This document shows positions 7,762-7,988 of a stretch of 7,988 bases of DNA, piece after piece (position 1 is the stretch's first letter; every line of letters begins with the position of its first letter). The notes beneath the pieces were generated by a model. The model saw nothing but the letters and a program-made list of their open reading frames with translations. It made no database searches and had not been told where the DNA came from. Made by a program: the position numbers and the translations under genes. Source of the DNA: an uncultured Porphyromonas sp. (GTDB lineage Bacteria; Bacteroidota; Bacteroidia; Bacteroidales; Porphyromonadaceae); assembly GCA_945965245.1 (NCBI GenBank), contig CAMFNC010000178.1, forward strand, positions 1-7,988, in the 5' to 3' direction.

Positions 7762-7790
7762 GCCATCGGGAACACATTTCCCCATTAATA

Positions 7791-7833
7791 AAAAGGGCGC
7801 AAGTGGGATTAAACTCCGCTTGCGCCCTTTCTT
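7791..7833. terminator. Strong intrinsic terminator, probably bidirectional
   Basis: AAAGGGCGCAAG (7792-7803) pairs perfectly with CTTGCGCCCTTT (7819-7830) for 12 bp. Four more pairs (two of them G-U) extend the stem to a loop of about seven bases at 7808-7814. On the + strand the stem runs into TTTCTT, ending transcription about 30 bases after the fumarase stop. On the minus strand the stem is followed by TTTTTATTAAT, an even better T-tract. It may therefore also stop a gene converging from the right. Confidence 0.9.
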
Positions 7834-7988
7834 AGTATGCGGCTTCGGGCGGTGTTGAAAATTTATGCATAATTGATTTTTCGCTTGCGAACTATCTTGC
7901 TGAGGAGTAGAGTGGTACCTTTTGAGAATAGATGAATAGGTAACGATTTAGAAATGAGCGGAGTGCTTTGAGGTACATTGTTTTGAAT
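7834..7988. other. Right flank: no confident gene, two short minus-strand open frames
   Basis: This stretch holds no recognisable gene. On the minus strand a frame is open from the window edge to TAA at 7863-7865 (41 codons with no start seen, ending KIVRKRKINYA). A second frame gives a 28-residue peptide from ATG 7978 to the stop at 7892-7894, beginning MYLKALRSFLNRYL. The two overlap, so at most one is real. Short palindromes are TTATGCATAA (7863-7872) and TTCGCTTGCGAA (7880-7891, arms of five around TT). It could be the tail of a converging gene, a degraded element, or a dispersed intergenic repeat. The sequence alone does not decide. Confidence 0.35.
7863..7872. repeat. Palindrome TTATGCATAA in the right flank
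   Basis: This 10-bp perfect palindrome shares its core with the 14-bp palindrome at the left edge (1-14). It lies outside the terminator. It may be a shared binding site at both ends of the array or simply AT-rich sequence. Confidence 0.3.

Noticed and set aside
6958..7785. Minus-strand open frame of 275 codons opposite the fumarase gene
   Set aside because: It is antisense to a highly conserved enzyme and has no recognisable motif or start context.
1..7988. CRISPR array, tRNA/rRNA gene, integrase or transposase
   Set aside because: No spaced direct repeats, no cloverleaf or rRNA-like stretch, and no recombinase motifs were seen; the coding space is filled by five ordinary genes.

Overview
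The window looks like a chromosomal segment of an anaerobic Bacteroidales bacterium, most likely Porphyromonas or a close relative. The reasons are the long Bacteroidetes-style topoisomerase IV A subunit, a DUF3316-like exported protein, a lipoprotein S41 peptidase, an oxygen-sensitive class I fumarase, a carboxy(nor)spermidine-type polyamine gene, the near absence of Shine-Dalgarno sequences, and a TAnnTTTG-type -7 promoter element. The genus is an inference from remembered protein families and was not checked by a search.

Layout: all five genes lie on the + strand. They are (1) a saccharopine dehydrogenase-like carboxynorspermidine/carboxyspermidine dehydrogenase (157-1359); (2) topoisomerase IV subunit A, ParC (1413-4049); (3) an exported, probably outer-membrane DUF3316-like protein (4062-5018); (4) a PDZ-less S41-family peptidase lipoprotein (5015-6070); and (5) fumarate hydratase class I (6112-7761). 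The spacings are 53, 12, -4 and 41 bases. A strong hairpin terminator at about 7791-7833 closes the array. A possible promoter sits near 70-77. One transcription unit is therefore plausible, although the functions are mixed: polyamine synthesis, chromosome decatenation, cell envelope and central carbon metabolism. Only genes 3 and 4, which overlap by ATGA, are clearly tied together.

The flanks are short (156 bases left, about 155 right) and hold no confident gene. Each contains a palindrome around TTATGCATAA. The right flank has two short open frames on the minus strand, one running off the window edge, which could be the tail of a converging gene or a dispersed repeat.

Most of the window is housekeeping sequence and I see no clear new defence or mobile system. 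The points most worth checking are in ParC: a Gly four residues after the catalytic Tyr where related proteins have Arg, an in-frame 27-bp tandem repeat at the N terminus, and a clamp-binding-like peptide in the C-terminal acidic tail. The coupled DUF3316/S41 envelope pair is also of interest.
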